64,000 nucleotides of DNA from an uncultured Pseudomonas sp. (GTDB lineage: Bacteria > Pseudomonadota > Gammaproteobacteria > Pseudomonadales > Pseudomonadaceae): positions 1 to 64,000 of the forward strand of contig NZ_CAMPHI010000005.1 of the NCBI RefSeq assembly GCF_946885955.1. The letters are read 5' to 3'. The translations under genes and the position numbers were made by a program. The notes below the pieces were generated by a model. The model saw nothing but the letters and a program-made list of their open reading frames with translations. It ran no database searches and was not told the origin of the DNA. Of this stretch, positions 1-10,098 are shown piece after piece. How positions within the stretch are numbered: position 1 is the first letter of the stretch; each line of letters starts with the position of its first letter.

Positions 1-123
1 AGCTCCCGGTTGAGTAAAAACTGGATCAAGGACGACCTCCAGGCACTTTATTGTTCTCTTATCAGGCCTTGCTAAAGCGGCTGCACGGCAGTGCAGCGCT
101 TTGGCGCAGCTAGGCATGGGCCA

Positions 124-152
124 AATCTAGAGATTTCTGACTTTTGGGTCAA
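124..152 (-). promoter_or_regulatory. Leftward sigma70-type promoter at the window edge
   Basis: On the minus strand there is TTGACC (147-152), a 17-base spacer and TAGATT (124-129), close to the sigma70 consensus at ideal spacing. It points out of the window to the left, so it would serve a gene whose start is not visible. Its -35 box overlaps the inverted repeat at 148-164, which suits repression by a local regulator. The assignment is from sequence match only. Confidence 0.5.
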
Positions 153-164
153 CAAATATTTGAC
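148..164. promoter_or_regulatory. Inverted repeat, candidate GntR operator
   Basis: GTCAA and TTGAC arms are separated by seven bases (CAAATAT) in an AT-rich context. A further GGTCA occurs just after it at 170-174. The site covers the -35 box of the leftward promoter and lies about 230 bases ahead of the GntR-family gene at 396. FCD-type GntR proteins often bind short palindromes in divergent promoters; that this is the target of the adjacent regulator is inference. Confidence 0.35.
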
Positions 165-271
165 TCTTTGGTCAGGTGCTTGTCATGCAATTCGGTTATG
201 AACGAAAAAATCCCTCGGCGCCTGGATAAAAATCTAGCGGGTTTTGTTCCAATAGCCGCGTGTAGTCGCGC

Positions 272-299
272 TTGGCTGGTTAACGCCCTGTGTTACACT
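272..299 (+). promoter_or_regulatory. Possible promoter of the GntR-family gene
   Basis: TTGGCT (272-277) and TACACT (294-299) are separated by 16 bases. They would start transcription near 306 and leave a leader of about 90 bases before the start codon at 396. The match to sigma70 is moderate. Confidence 0.3.
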
Positions 300-395
300 C
301 GCGACCAGTATTTACCCGCCCGCGCCAAGTCTGGCCGGCGCTTCTATGATCAGCACCGCTTTCTGTATCAGGTCGGATCGAGCCTAAGGATCATC

Positions 396-1055
396 ATGAC
401 GTTCAAGGCGCCGGATAGCCTCGCCGAACAGATCGCCCATCATTTGGCAGACCGCATCATTCGTGGTGAATTGAAGGCCTGCGAGCGCATTCAGGAGTTG
501 AAGATCACCCAGGCGCTGAATGTCAGCCGCGGCTCGGTGCGTGAGGCCTTGTTGATTCTCGAGCGCCGTCACTTGATCGTGATCCTGCCTCGGCGTGGCG
601 CTCAGGTCGCCGAGCTGACCCCGCACAAGGTGAAAAGCCTGTATGCACTGGTGATCGAGCTGTACGTCCTGTTGGGCAAGGCGGTCGCTGATAATTGGCG
701 TCTGGAGAGCGATCTGGAGCCGCTTTTCACCGTGCAGCTGCGCTTGCGCGAGAGTATGGATCGCGAAGATATAGTCGCTTTCGTCGAGCACAGCTTCGAT
801 AGCATGCGCGCGGCCTTTCCGTTCTCCAACAATCCGTATTTGCAGGAAACCGTGGAAAATCTGCTGCCGGCCATCAGTCGCACTTATTACCTGGCGCTTG
901 AACGGCGCAAGGGCGAGATGGGGCACTTCATCGAGACCTTCGCCGAGTTGCTGGAGGCGATTCTCGCCCGCGATCATCAGCGGATTCGTCAGGTTCTGCT
1001 CGGTTATGGCGAGCGCAATTGCAGATTGGTACTCGCGACATTGGCCGATCGTTGA
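396..1055 (+). CDS. GntR family transcriptional regulator (FCD-type)
   Basis: The protein has 219 residues. It begins at the ATG at 396, which follows an AAGGA ribosome site at 386-390; the reading frame is open further upstream, but that extension does not resemble the family. Residues about 8-72 form the GntR winged helix-turn-helix (IRGEL, SRGSVREALLILERR and a wing with LPRRGAQV). The rest is the all-helical effector-binding domain typical of the FadR/FCD group. It lies 12 bases ahead of smc, as in other pseudomonads. From remembered gene order it may control a purine-catabolism (xdh) operon to the left, but the ligand cannot be read from the sequence. Confidence 0.85.
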   Translation: MTFKAPDSLAEQIAHHLADRIIRGELKACERIQELKITQALNVSRGSVREALLILERRHLIVILPRRGAQVAELTPHKVKSLYALVIELYVLLGKAVADNWRLESDLEPLFTVQLRLRESMDREDIVAFVEHSFDSMRAAFPFSNNPYLQETVENLLPAISRTYYLALERRKGEMGHFIETFAELLEAILARDHQRIRQVLLGYGERNCRLVLATLADR

Positions 1056-1067
1056 GGGGCGCTGTAG

Positions 1068-4000
1068 ATGCGGCTTAAATGCATAAAATTGGCGGGGTTC
1101 AAGTCCTTCGTCGACCCGACTACGGTGACTTTCCCGAGCAATATGGCGGCGGTGGTCGGGCCCAATGGCTGCGGCAAGTCCAACATCATCGATGCGGTGC
1201 GCTGGGTGATGGGCGAGAGTTCGGCGAAGAACCTCCGTGGCGAGTCGATGACCGATGTCATCTTCAACGGCTCCAACACCCGCAAACCGGTGACCCAGGC
1301 CAGCATCGAGCTGGTCTTCGACAATTCCGACGGCACCCTGACCGGCGAGTACGCTGGCTATAACGAAATCTCCATCCGCCGCCGGGTTACCCGCGACAGC
1401 CAGAACACCTATTTTCTCAACGGCACCAAGTGCCGGCGCCGCGATATCACCGATATCTTCCTCGGTACCGGCCTGGGCCCGCGCAGCTACTCGATCATCG
1501 AGCAGGGGATGATCAGCAAGCTGATCGAGGCCAAGCCCGAGGATTTGCGCAACTTCATCGAGGAAGCCGCCGGCATCTCCAAGTACAAGGAGCGCCGCCG
1601 CGAGACCGAGAATCGCATCCGCCGCACCCACGAGAACCTGGCGCGCCTGACCGACCTGCGCGAGGAGCTGGAGCGTCAACTGGAACGCCTGCATCGCCAG
1701 GCCCAGGCCGCCGAGAAGTATCAGCAGTACAAGGCCGAGGAGCGCCAGCTCAAGGCCCAGCTCACTGCATTGCGCTGGCAGGCGCTGAACGAACAGGTCG
1801 GTCAGCGCGAAGCGGTGATCGGCAACCAGGAAATCAGTTTCGAAGCCCTGGTCGCCGAACAGCGCAACGCCGATGCCTGCATCGAACGCCTGCGTGACGG
1901 TCACCATGAGCTGTCCGAGCGCTTCAACCTGGTGCAGGGGCGCTTCTATTCGGTCGGTGGCGATATCGCCCGGGTCGAGCAGAGCATCCAGCATGGCCAG
2001 CAGCGCTTGCGCCAATTGCAGGACGATCTGCGCGAGTCGGAGCGCGCACGCCTGGAAACCGAATCTCACCTGGGCCACGACCGTACCCTGCTGGCGACCC
2101 TCGGCGAAGAGTTGGCCATGCTCGAACCCGAGCAGGAACTGACCGCCGCTGCGGCCGAAGAGGCCGCCGCCGCGCTGGAGGAATCCGAAACCGCAATGCA
2201 CGGCTGGCAGGAGCAGTGGGACGGCTTCAACCAGCACAGCGCCGAGCCGCGGCGTCAGGCCGAGGTGCAGCAATCGCGGATTCAGCAGCTGGAGCAGAGC
2301 CTCGAGCGCCTCGCAGAACGCCAGCGTCGCCTCAGCGAAGAATCGCAACAACTGGCCGCCGATCCCGAAGACGCCGCGATACTCGAACTAAGCGAGCAGA
2401 TCGCCGCCAACGAGCTGAGCCTCGAGGAACTGCAGCTTGCCGAAGAGCAGCAGGCCGAGCGCTTGCAGCAGTTGCGCGACGAGCTCCAGCAGGCCGGGCA
2501 GGCGCAGCAGCAGGCGCAAGGTGAACTACAACGTCTGAACGGTCGCCTGGCCTCGCTGGAAGCCCTGCAGCAAGCCGCATTGGACCCTGGCAAAGGCGCG
2601 GGCGACTGGTTGCGCGAACAGCGGCTGAACGAACGCCCGCGTCTGGCCGAAGGCCTGCGGGTCGAGGCCGGTTGGGAGCTGGCGGTGGAAACCGTACTCG
2701 GCGCCGACCTGCAAGCGGTCTTGCTCGACGATGCTCTCGTACAAGATCTCGGCGGCCTGGATTTCGCTGGCCTGACCCAGGGCGATCTACGCCTGGCCTG
2801 CCCGGGCAAGGGCGGTTCGCGGGTTGCCGGCAGCCTGCTGGACAAGGTCGAAGCCAGCGTCAACCTGGCGCCCTGGCTGGCCAAGGTCAAACCCGTGGAG
2901 TCGCTGGACGACGCCTTGGCTGGCCGCGCCGCGCTGGCCGACGACGAAAGCCTGATCAGCCGCGACGGATACTGGGTCGGTCGGCATTTCCTCCGTGTCC
3001 GTCGCGCCAGCGAGGCGGAAAGCGGCGTGCTCGCCCGTGGCCAGGAGCTCGAACGGCTGAGCCTCGAGTGTGAGGAACGCGAAGCGGCGCTGGCGCTGCT
3101 TGACGAACGTTTGCTGACCCTGCGCGAGAACCAGCGTCAACAGGAGGAACTGCGCGAGCAGCAGCGTCGCCAGTTGCAGGACCGCGCGCGCACCTTGGGC
3201 GAATTGAAGGCGCAGCTGTCGGCCGGCCAAGCCAAAGTCGAACAACTGACCCTGCGCCGTCGCCGCCTCGACAGCGAACTGGCGGAGCTGACCGAACAGC
3301 GCGAAATTGAGCACGAGCAGTTGGGCGAGTCACGCCTGCAATTGCAGGACGCTCTGGATGCCATGGCCGTCGATAACGAGCGCCGCGAAACCCTGTTGGC
3401 CAGTCGCGATGCGTTGCGCGAGCGGCTCGACCGGGTGCGCCAGGAGGCGCGGCAGCACAAGGACCATGCCCATCAACTCGCCGTGCGCATGGGCTCGCTG
3501 AAGGCGCAGCACGACTCGACCCGTCAGGCCCTGGAGCGCCTGGAGTTGCAAGCCGAACGCCTGCACGAGAAGCGCGAACAACTCAACTTGAATCTGGAGG
3601 AGGGCGAGGCGCCGCTGGAAGAGCTGCGCCTGAAACTCGAAGAATTGCTCGACAAACGCATGGGTGTCGAGGAAGAGCTGAAGCTGGCGCGCTTGGCCCT
3701 GGAAGACGCCGACCGCGAGCTGCGCGACGCGGAAAAGCGCCGCACCCAGGCCGAGCAGCAAGCGCAATTGTTACGCGGCCAACTGGAACAGCAGCGCATG
3801 GACTGGCAATCGCTGACCGTGCGGCGCAAAGCTCTGCAGGATCAGTTGCTGGAAGACAACTACGACCTCCACGGCGTGCTTGCAACGTTGCCCGAGGAGG
3901 CGAGTGAAAGCGCTTGGGAAGAAGAATTGGAGCGTCTCTCGGGGCGTATCCAGCGGCTCGGGCCGATCAACCTCGCGGCCATCGATGAATACCAGCAGCA

Positions 4001-4571
4001 GTCCGAGCGTAAACGTTATCTGGATGCGCAGAACGCCGATCTGGTGGAAGCCCTGGATACCCTGGAAAACGTTATCCGCAAGATCGACAAGGAAACCCGC
4101 AACCGTTTCAAGGAAACCTTCGACCAGATCAACGGCGGACTGCAGGCGCTGTTTCCTAAAGTTTTCGGTGGCGGCAACGCTTATTTGGAACTCACCGGCG
4201 AAGATCTACTCGATACCGGTGTAACCATCATGGCGCGTCCGCCGGGCAAGAAGAACAGCACTATTCACCTGCTCTCCGGTGGAGAGAAGGCGTTGACCGC
4301 TTTGGCGTTGGTATTTGCCATCTTTCAGCTCAATCCGGCGCCGTTCTGCATGCTCGATGAAGTGGATGCGCCTTTGGACGACGCCAACGTCGGACGTTAT
4401 GCGCGGCTGGTAAAAGAAATGTCGGAGAAGGTGCAATTCATCTATATCACCCACAACAAGATCGCCATGGAAATGGCCGACCAATTGATGGGGGTGACCA
4501 TGCACGAGCCGGGCTGTTCGCGCTTGGTAGCGGTCGATGTGGAGGAGGCACTGGCGATGGTCGAAGCCTGA
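1068..4571 (+). CDS. smc: Chromosome segregation protein SMC
   Basis: This 1167-residue SMC ATPase compacts and segregates the chromosome together with ScpA and ScpB. The Walker A motif GPNGCGKSN is at residues 31-39. Long coiled-coil arms rich in Glu, Gln, Leu and Arg flank a central hinge at about residues 510-640. The C-terminal half of the ATPase carries the signature LLSGGEKALTALAL (about 1065) and Walker B FCMLDEVDAPLDD (about 1090). Length and layout match bacterial SMC. It starts 12 bases after the GntR gene, so the two may be cotranscribed. The coding sequence generates very long open shadows on the other strand, which were not annotated. Confidence 0.97.
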   Translation: MRLKCIKLAGFKSFVDPTTVTFPSNMAAVVGPNGCGKSNIIDAVRWVMGESSAKNLRGESMTDVIFNGSNTRKPVTQASIELVFDNSDGTLTGEYAGYNEISIRRRVTRDSQNTYFLNGTKCRRRDITDIFLGTGLGPRSYSIIEQGMISKLIEAKPEDLRNFIEEAAGISKYKERRRETENRIRRTHENLARLTDLREELERQLERLHRQAQAAEKYQQYKAEERQLKAQLTALRWQALNEQVGQREAVIGNQEISFEALVAEQRNADACIERLRDGHHELSERFNLVQGRFYSVGGDIARVEQSIQHGQQRLRQLQDDLRESERARLETESHLGHDRTLLATLGEELAMLEPEQELTAAAAEEAAAALEESETAMHGWQEQWDGFNQHSAEPRRQAEVQQSRIQQLEQSLERLAERQRRLSEESQQLAADPEDAAILELSEQIAANELSLEELQLAEEQQAERLQQLRDELQQAGQAQQQAQGELQRLNGRLASLEALQQAALDPGKGAGDWLREQRLNERPRLAEGLRVEAGWELAVETVLGADLQAVLLDDALVQDLGGLDFAGLTQGDLRLACPGKGGSRVAGSLLDKVEASVNLAPWLAKVKPVESLDDALAGRAALADDESLISRDGYWVGRHFLRVRRASEAESGVLARGQELERLSLECEEREAALALLDERLLTLRENQRQQEELREQQRRQLQDRARTLGELKAQLSAGQAKVEQLTLRRRRLDSELAELTEQREIEHEQLGESRLQLQDALDAMAVDNERRETLLASRDALRERLDRVRQEARQHKDHAHQLAVRMGSLKAQHDSTRQALERLELQAERLHEKREQLNLNLEEGEAPLEELRLKLEELLDKRMGVEEELKLARLALEDADRELRDAEKRRTQAEQQAQLLRGQLEQQRMDWQSLTVRRKALQDQLLEDNYDLHGVLATLPEEASESAWEEELERLSGRIQRLGPINLAAIDEYQQQSERKRYLDAQNADLVEALDTLENVIRKIDKETRNRFKETFDQINGGLQALFPKVFGGGNAYLELTGEDLLDTGVTIMARPPGKKNSTIHLLSGGEKALTALALVFAIFQLNPAPFCMLDEVDAPLDDANVGRYARLVKEMSEKVQFIYITHNKIAMEMADQLMGVTMHEPGCSRLVAVDVEEALAMVEA

Positions 4572-4735
4572 TGCGAGCGCCGGTGTAAAGTTGCCTTTCG
4601 TCGTGCTAGCTTATTGCCCAGTATTTTTGACCATAAAGCCTGCACAAGCATGAAGCAGGTGTCGTACAGAGCTAACGAAGCAAGGGCAGGATGCCCTTGG
4701 TTCATACAAAATTTTATTAGGGGTTCAGGTATTTC

Positions 4736-5560
4736 ATGGAATTCGGTCTGCGCGAGTGGCTGATCGTTATCGGCATTATTGTGATCGCTGGCATTCTTTT
4801 CGATGGCTGGCGGCGTATGCGCGGTGGCAAGGGCAAGCTCAAATTCAAACTTGATCGCAGTTTCGCCAATATCCCGGACGATGACGGCGACCCCGATCTA
4901 CTGAGCCCGCCGCGGGTGATCAATCGTAATCATGAACCGTCACTGGACGAGGAAGATCTGCCGTCGATGAGCGCCCGCGAATTGAATCGTCGGCGTTCGG
5001 GCGAGCCGCAGCAGGGCGACTTGAACCTGGGGTTGGATGAGCCCGTGCCGACCTTGCTCAACCCGGTCGACGAAGGCGGCGAAAATTCCGCGAATGCGGC
5101 ACCGGCACCAAGCAAGGAACTTCCGCCAGTGGAGGAAGTGCTGGTGATCAACGTGATCGCTCGCGATGGTGACGGCTTCAAGGGGCCGGCGCTGCTGCAA
5201 AATATTCTGGAAAGCGGCCTGCGTTTCGGTGAAATGGACATCTTCCATCGTCACGAGAGCATGGCCGGTAATGGCGAAGTGCTGTTCTCGATGGCTAACG
5301 CACTCAAACCGGGTACCTTCGACCTGGACGATATCGAAGGCTTCAGCACCCGCGCGGTGAGCTTCTTCCTCGGTTTGCCCGGCCCACGCCACCCCAAGCA
5401 GGCGTTCGATGTGATGGTGGCGGCGGCGCGCAAGCTGGCCCATGAATTGAACGGCGAACTGAAAGACGACCAGCGCAGCGTGATGACCGCGCAAACCATC
5501 GAGCATTACCGTCAACGCATCGTCGAGTACGAGCGCAAGCAGCTGACCAACAAGCGCTGA
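4736..5560 (+). CDS. zipA: Cell division protein ZipA
   Basis: The protein has 274 residues. ZipA anchors FtsZ to the inner membrane and stabilises the Z ring. An N-terminal membrane helix (about residues 6-22, [15 protein letters not shown]) is followed by a basic stretch (KGKLKFKLD). Next comes a Pro/Glu-rich linker to about residue 130, then the globular FtsZ-binding domain (about 133-265) beginning near [11 protein letters not shown]. The N-out, C-in topology fits the family. It sits between smc and ligA, its usual place in Pseudomonas. A 164-base gap separates it from smc, and hairpins follow it. Confidence 0.95.
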   Translation: MEFGLREWLIVIGIIVIAGILFDGWRRMRGGKGKLKFKLDRSFANIPDDDGDPDLLSPPRVINRNHEPSLDEEDLPSMSARELNRRRSGEPQQGDLNLGLDEPVPTLLNPVDEGGENSANAAPAPSKELPPVEEVLVINVIARDGDGFKGPALLQNILESGLRFGEMDIFHRHESMAGNGEVLFSMANALKPGTFDLDDIEGFSTRAVSFFLGLPGPRHPKQAFDVMVAAARKLAHELNGELKDDQRSVMTAQTIEHYRQRIVEYERKQLTNKR

Positions 5561-5621
5561 TCCAGGTGGGGTGACGCCAAGGCGTCTCCCCTGGCATTGA
5601 CCCCTCGATCCGTTCGGGTGA

Positions 5622-8063
<2,442 letters not shown>

Positions 8064-8099
8064 TGCTGGCGGGTCGGTCAGGCCCGCCAATCCGCGGTA

Positions 8100-8261
8100 C
8101 TAGCAGGCCGTTGAAAAACGTAGGCGAGGCAGGCAAGACAAGGACTAGGCGTCCCCACAAAAACGGCCGAGGAAGCGGAGTTTACTGGCTGTAAATGAGC
8201 ATTCCGAGGCCGTTTTTAACGCAGTATTGCCAACGCAGGTAGTTTTTCAATGGCCTGCTAG
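8100..8261. mobile_element. MITE-like imperfect palindrome (about 162 bp)
   Basis: The outer ends are CTAGCAGGCC and GGCCTGCTAG, continuing into inner matches (TTGAAAAAC against GTTTTTCAA with one change). The interior contains further complementary segments (AAAACGGCC and GGCCGTTTTT). There is no coding capacity. I recall near-identical palindromes scattered through several Pseudomonas genomes, consistent with a non-autonomous miniature transposable element. The right end overlaps the TAG stop codon of the HU gene on the minus strand, and CTAG at the tips may be part of the target site. No transposase is nearby. Confidence 0.7.
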
Positions 8262-8536
8262 TTGATCGCGTCGCTCAGGGCCTTGGCCGGCACATACTTG
8301 ACCACTTTCTTGGCGGCGATTTCGATCGCCTTGCCGGTCTGCGGATTGCGCCCGGTGCGCGCCGGGCGCTCGCTGACCTTCAGCTTGCCGATGCCGGGCA
8401 GGGTAATTTCCTCGCCGTTTTCCAGCGCGTCGCTGACAATCTCGCTGAGTTGTTCGAGTACGGCGCGAATGGTGCTTTTCGGCGAATCGGTGGCTTCGGC
8501 GATATCGCTGATCAGTTGGTCTTTGGTCATGGCCAT
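8258..8536 (-). CDS. HU-family DNA-binding protein
   Basis: This is a 92-residue nucleoid protein that bends DNA as a dimer. The start at 8536 (MAMTKDQLI) was chosen because AGGAG lies seven bases before it; the open frame extends 11 codons further without family similarity. Typical HU features are the helical N-terminus, the LPGIGKLKV turn, and the DNA-gripping arm GRNPQTGKAIEIAAKKVVKYVPAKAL. HU, rather than IHF, is indicated by length and the arm sequence. The terminal Asn codon is followed directly by TAG, whose bases belong to the end of the MITE-like palindrome, so the element may have set the present C-terminus. Confidence 0.9.
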   Translation of the reverse strand: MAMTKDQLISDIAEATDSPKSTIRAVLEQLSEIVSDALENGEEITLPGIGKLKVSERPARTGRNPQTGKAIEIAAKKVVKYVPAKALSDAIN

Positions 8537-8710
8537 GCGGTTACTCCTGGAGGTTGGTGGGGCATGCAAAAAGCCCCGCGCAGCTTACTGCGATTTGCCG
8601 CCCCAGGCATTACATCCTCGCGCCACCGACCCGTTTCCCTCCCGGGAGTCGCTGCAGTGCCGCACCGCCCCAATGTCCGTATGCAAGCACTATCAAGCAG
8701 CGCTAAGTGG

Positions 8711-8738
8711 TTGTAAGTTCGAAACAAGCCGGTACAAT
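8711..8738 (+). promoter_or_regulatory. sigma70 promoter of the 4.5S RNA gene
   Basis: TTGTAA (8711-8716), a 16-base spacer and TACAAT (8733-8738) are a good sigma70 match. Initiation near 8745 would give a precursor with about 29 extra 5' bases, like the leader that RNase P removes from E. coli pre-4.5S RNA. Confidence 0.65.
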
Positions 8739-8773
8739 GGCGCGGCTCGCAGCGACAAGGCGAGCTGCGTTAT

Positions 8774-8887
8774 GGTGGCCCTGTCGGTCCCCCCGCAACG
8801 ATTACCCGTGAACCTGGTCAGATCCGGAAGGAAGCAGCCACAGCGGGAACATTGTGTGCCGGGGTGTGGCTGGCGGGGCTGCCTCCA
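8774..8887 (+). ncRNA. ffs: 4.5S signal recognition particle RNA
   Basis: The segment contains the universally conserved SRP domain IV core: GGTCAGATCCGGAAGG followed by AGCAGCC, with the matching GTGTGCCGGGGTGT side. Its ends (GGTGGCCCTGTCGG and CTGGCGGGGCTGCC) pair into one long hairpin of about 114 bases, the size of the bacterial short SRP RNA. The RNA binds Ffh and directs ribosomes making membrane proteins to FtsY. Exact ends are estimated by alignment to the E. coli molecule from memory. It is preceded by a sigma70 promoter and followed, about 110 bases on, by a strong terminator hairpin. Confidence 0.93.
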
Positions 8888-8999
8888 TCTCTAAGCCCAT
8901 TCAGGCTGTTGCTGTAAATATCCTTTGAAGAGATTCGCGTGAAGCCAGGGTGCGTGCTTGCTTCGCGGTATTGCCGTGTCCGCTGAGTGACGGGCGGCA

Positions 9000-9036
9000 A
9001 AAAGCCCCGCGCCAGTTCGACTCGCGCGGGGCTTTT
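9000..9036. terminator. Bidirectional rho-independent terminator
   Basis: AAAAGCCCCGCGC (9000-9012) pairs perfectly with GCGCGGGGCTTTT (9024-9036). It has an A tract on one side and a T tract on the other, so it works in both directions. It separates the rightward 4.5S RNA gene from the leftward small gene ending at 9063. Confidence 0.85.
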
Positions 9037-9062
9037 GATTTGTGTACTCAGCTCAGGATCAT

Positions 9063-9347
9063 TCAGCCCAGATCATAGCTGAGTACGCTGTCCTGTTCCT
9101 TCAGGGCCTTGCGCATGTCGGCGGGAATGTTGCCGGCCCTCAGGGCGAGCTCCAGTCGAATGTCCTCCAGGCTTCGGACGAAGGCCTGGGTGTCCTGTTG
9201 CGCGGCGCTGATCACCCGGCTGTAGGCGGTAGCGTCACTGTCATCGAGCAGTGCGAGGACGATACCGCCGTCGGGGCGAGGGGGGCTGAAGGTGACGCGC
9301 AAGGGGGCGAATAGGGATTCGGCGAGCTGCCTGTTTCTGCTTTCCAT
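9063..9347 (-). CDS. Small hypothetical protein, DUF3509-like
   Basis: The protein has 94 residues. The start at 9347 is supported by GGAG eight bases upstream. The sequence has an N-terminal segment (LFAPLRVTFSPPRPDGG), a short beta-rich part (GIVLALLDD), and a helical C-terminal half (SRVISAAQQ, IRLELALRAGNIPADMRKAL). It has no signal peptide or membrane helix. The pattern resembles the small Pseudomonas-restricted DUF3509 family as I remember it, whose function is unknown. It is convergent with the 4.5S RNA gene and shares that gene's terminator. Confidence 0.6.
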   Translation of the reverse strand: MESRNRQLAESLFAPLRVTFSPPRPDGGIVLALLDDSDATAYSRVISAAQQDTQAFVRSLEDIRLELALRAGNIPADMRKALKEQDSVLSYDLG

Positions 9348-9426
9348 GACCGTACTCCATCCTGATGGTGATCAAAATGGACCTTTATTCGGTCAGTAAG
9401 TTCGAATCGCTATCGCCGTGCTCGGT

Positions 9427-9648
9427 TCAGGCCTTTAGTGACTGTCGCGCTTGCTCGATGATCCGCGGCAGGCATTCGCTGCTGTATTGTTCCGGATACA
9501 GGCGCTGGGTGTGCTTGGCGACACCGGTCTGATCGACGACGGTAAAACTGAAGTTGCCTTTGCGAGCCGCCATGATATGGCAGGCGAACGGGGTGAAGGC
9601 GTTGGAGAGAATGCGCATGGCATCCTGGATTTGATGTTGTGTGTTCAT
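9427..9648 (-). CDS. Small hypothetical protein
   Basis: The protein has 73 residues. The start at 9648 (MNTQHQIQDA) was preferred over a longer open frame because AGGA lies nine bases ahead of it. It is a soluble alpha/beta-looking protein with a core resembling its neighbour (NAFTPFACHIMAARKGNFSFTVVD, here cited by its ends at residues 16 and 39), a tyrosine pair in LYPEQYSSE, and a helical tail. The two small genes are tandem, 79 bases apart, and may be distant paralogs. I do not recognise a function. Confidence 0.55.
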   Translation of the reverse strand: MNTQHQIQDAMRILSNAFTPFACHIMAARKGNFSFTVVDQTGVAKHTQRLYPEQYSSECLPRIIEQARQSLKA

Positions 9649-10098
9649 ATGTGGTGTTCCTGAAACAGCGGGCGCGTCATTGCGCTTAATAGAGCTCCAA
9701 GCACTCGAGTTGATTCGAGGGGGATTAGCTAGTGGGAGCCGGACTGCAGGCAAAAGTTCCGAGTTTTTCGGGCGTTGAGCCAGGTCGGTACGTCGGAGGC
9801 TGGCTGAGTCGACGCTTGGTGAGCGGGACGGCCAGATCAGTCAGCAGGGTGGGGTCGTGTAAAGCATTGTGGCATCGGAGTTGGATGCGGGCTTTAACGG
9901 AAACCATCGAGGAGGCGCGAGGCCGATAGACTTACAGCGTGGTACGAACGGCGCCGATGATAATGCTTCGGTTGAATTTTAGCCAGTGCTATCGATGGCT
10001 GTTCATCTTGTTGCCATGCCATTCAGCGCATCGGATGCAATTTAGGCGGTGCTCCGCTAGGATTAGCCCACTTTGCTTTTCTCTCGTGACGGTTTTCA
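9649..10098. other. Intergenic region upstream of dnaX
   Basis: About 450 bases lie between the divergent small gene and dnaX. An open frame at 9732-9929 has no ribosome site, family resemblance or sensible composition, and I do not call it. The region presumably holds the dnaX promoter; TTGCCA at 10011 with an AT-rich stretch near 10036-10043 is the best candidate and is weak. I see nothing else in it. Confidence 0.5.

Noticed and set aside
384..2351. 655-codon open frame on the minus strand inside smc
   Set aside because: It is antisense to the clear SMC coding sequence and is a GC-rich codon-position artefact; its leucine/glutamine-rich translation resembles no family.
8558..8580. GGGGC/GCCCC hairpin upstream of the HU gene as a terminator
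   Set aside because: The stem is only five pairs with a long loop and would lie inside the HU leader; it is not convincing as a terminator.
9732..9929. 65-codon frame upstream of dnaX
   Set aside because: No ribosome site, no family resemblance, and composition unlike a coding sequence.
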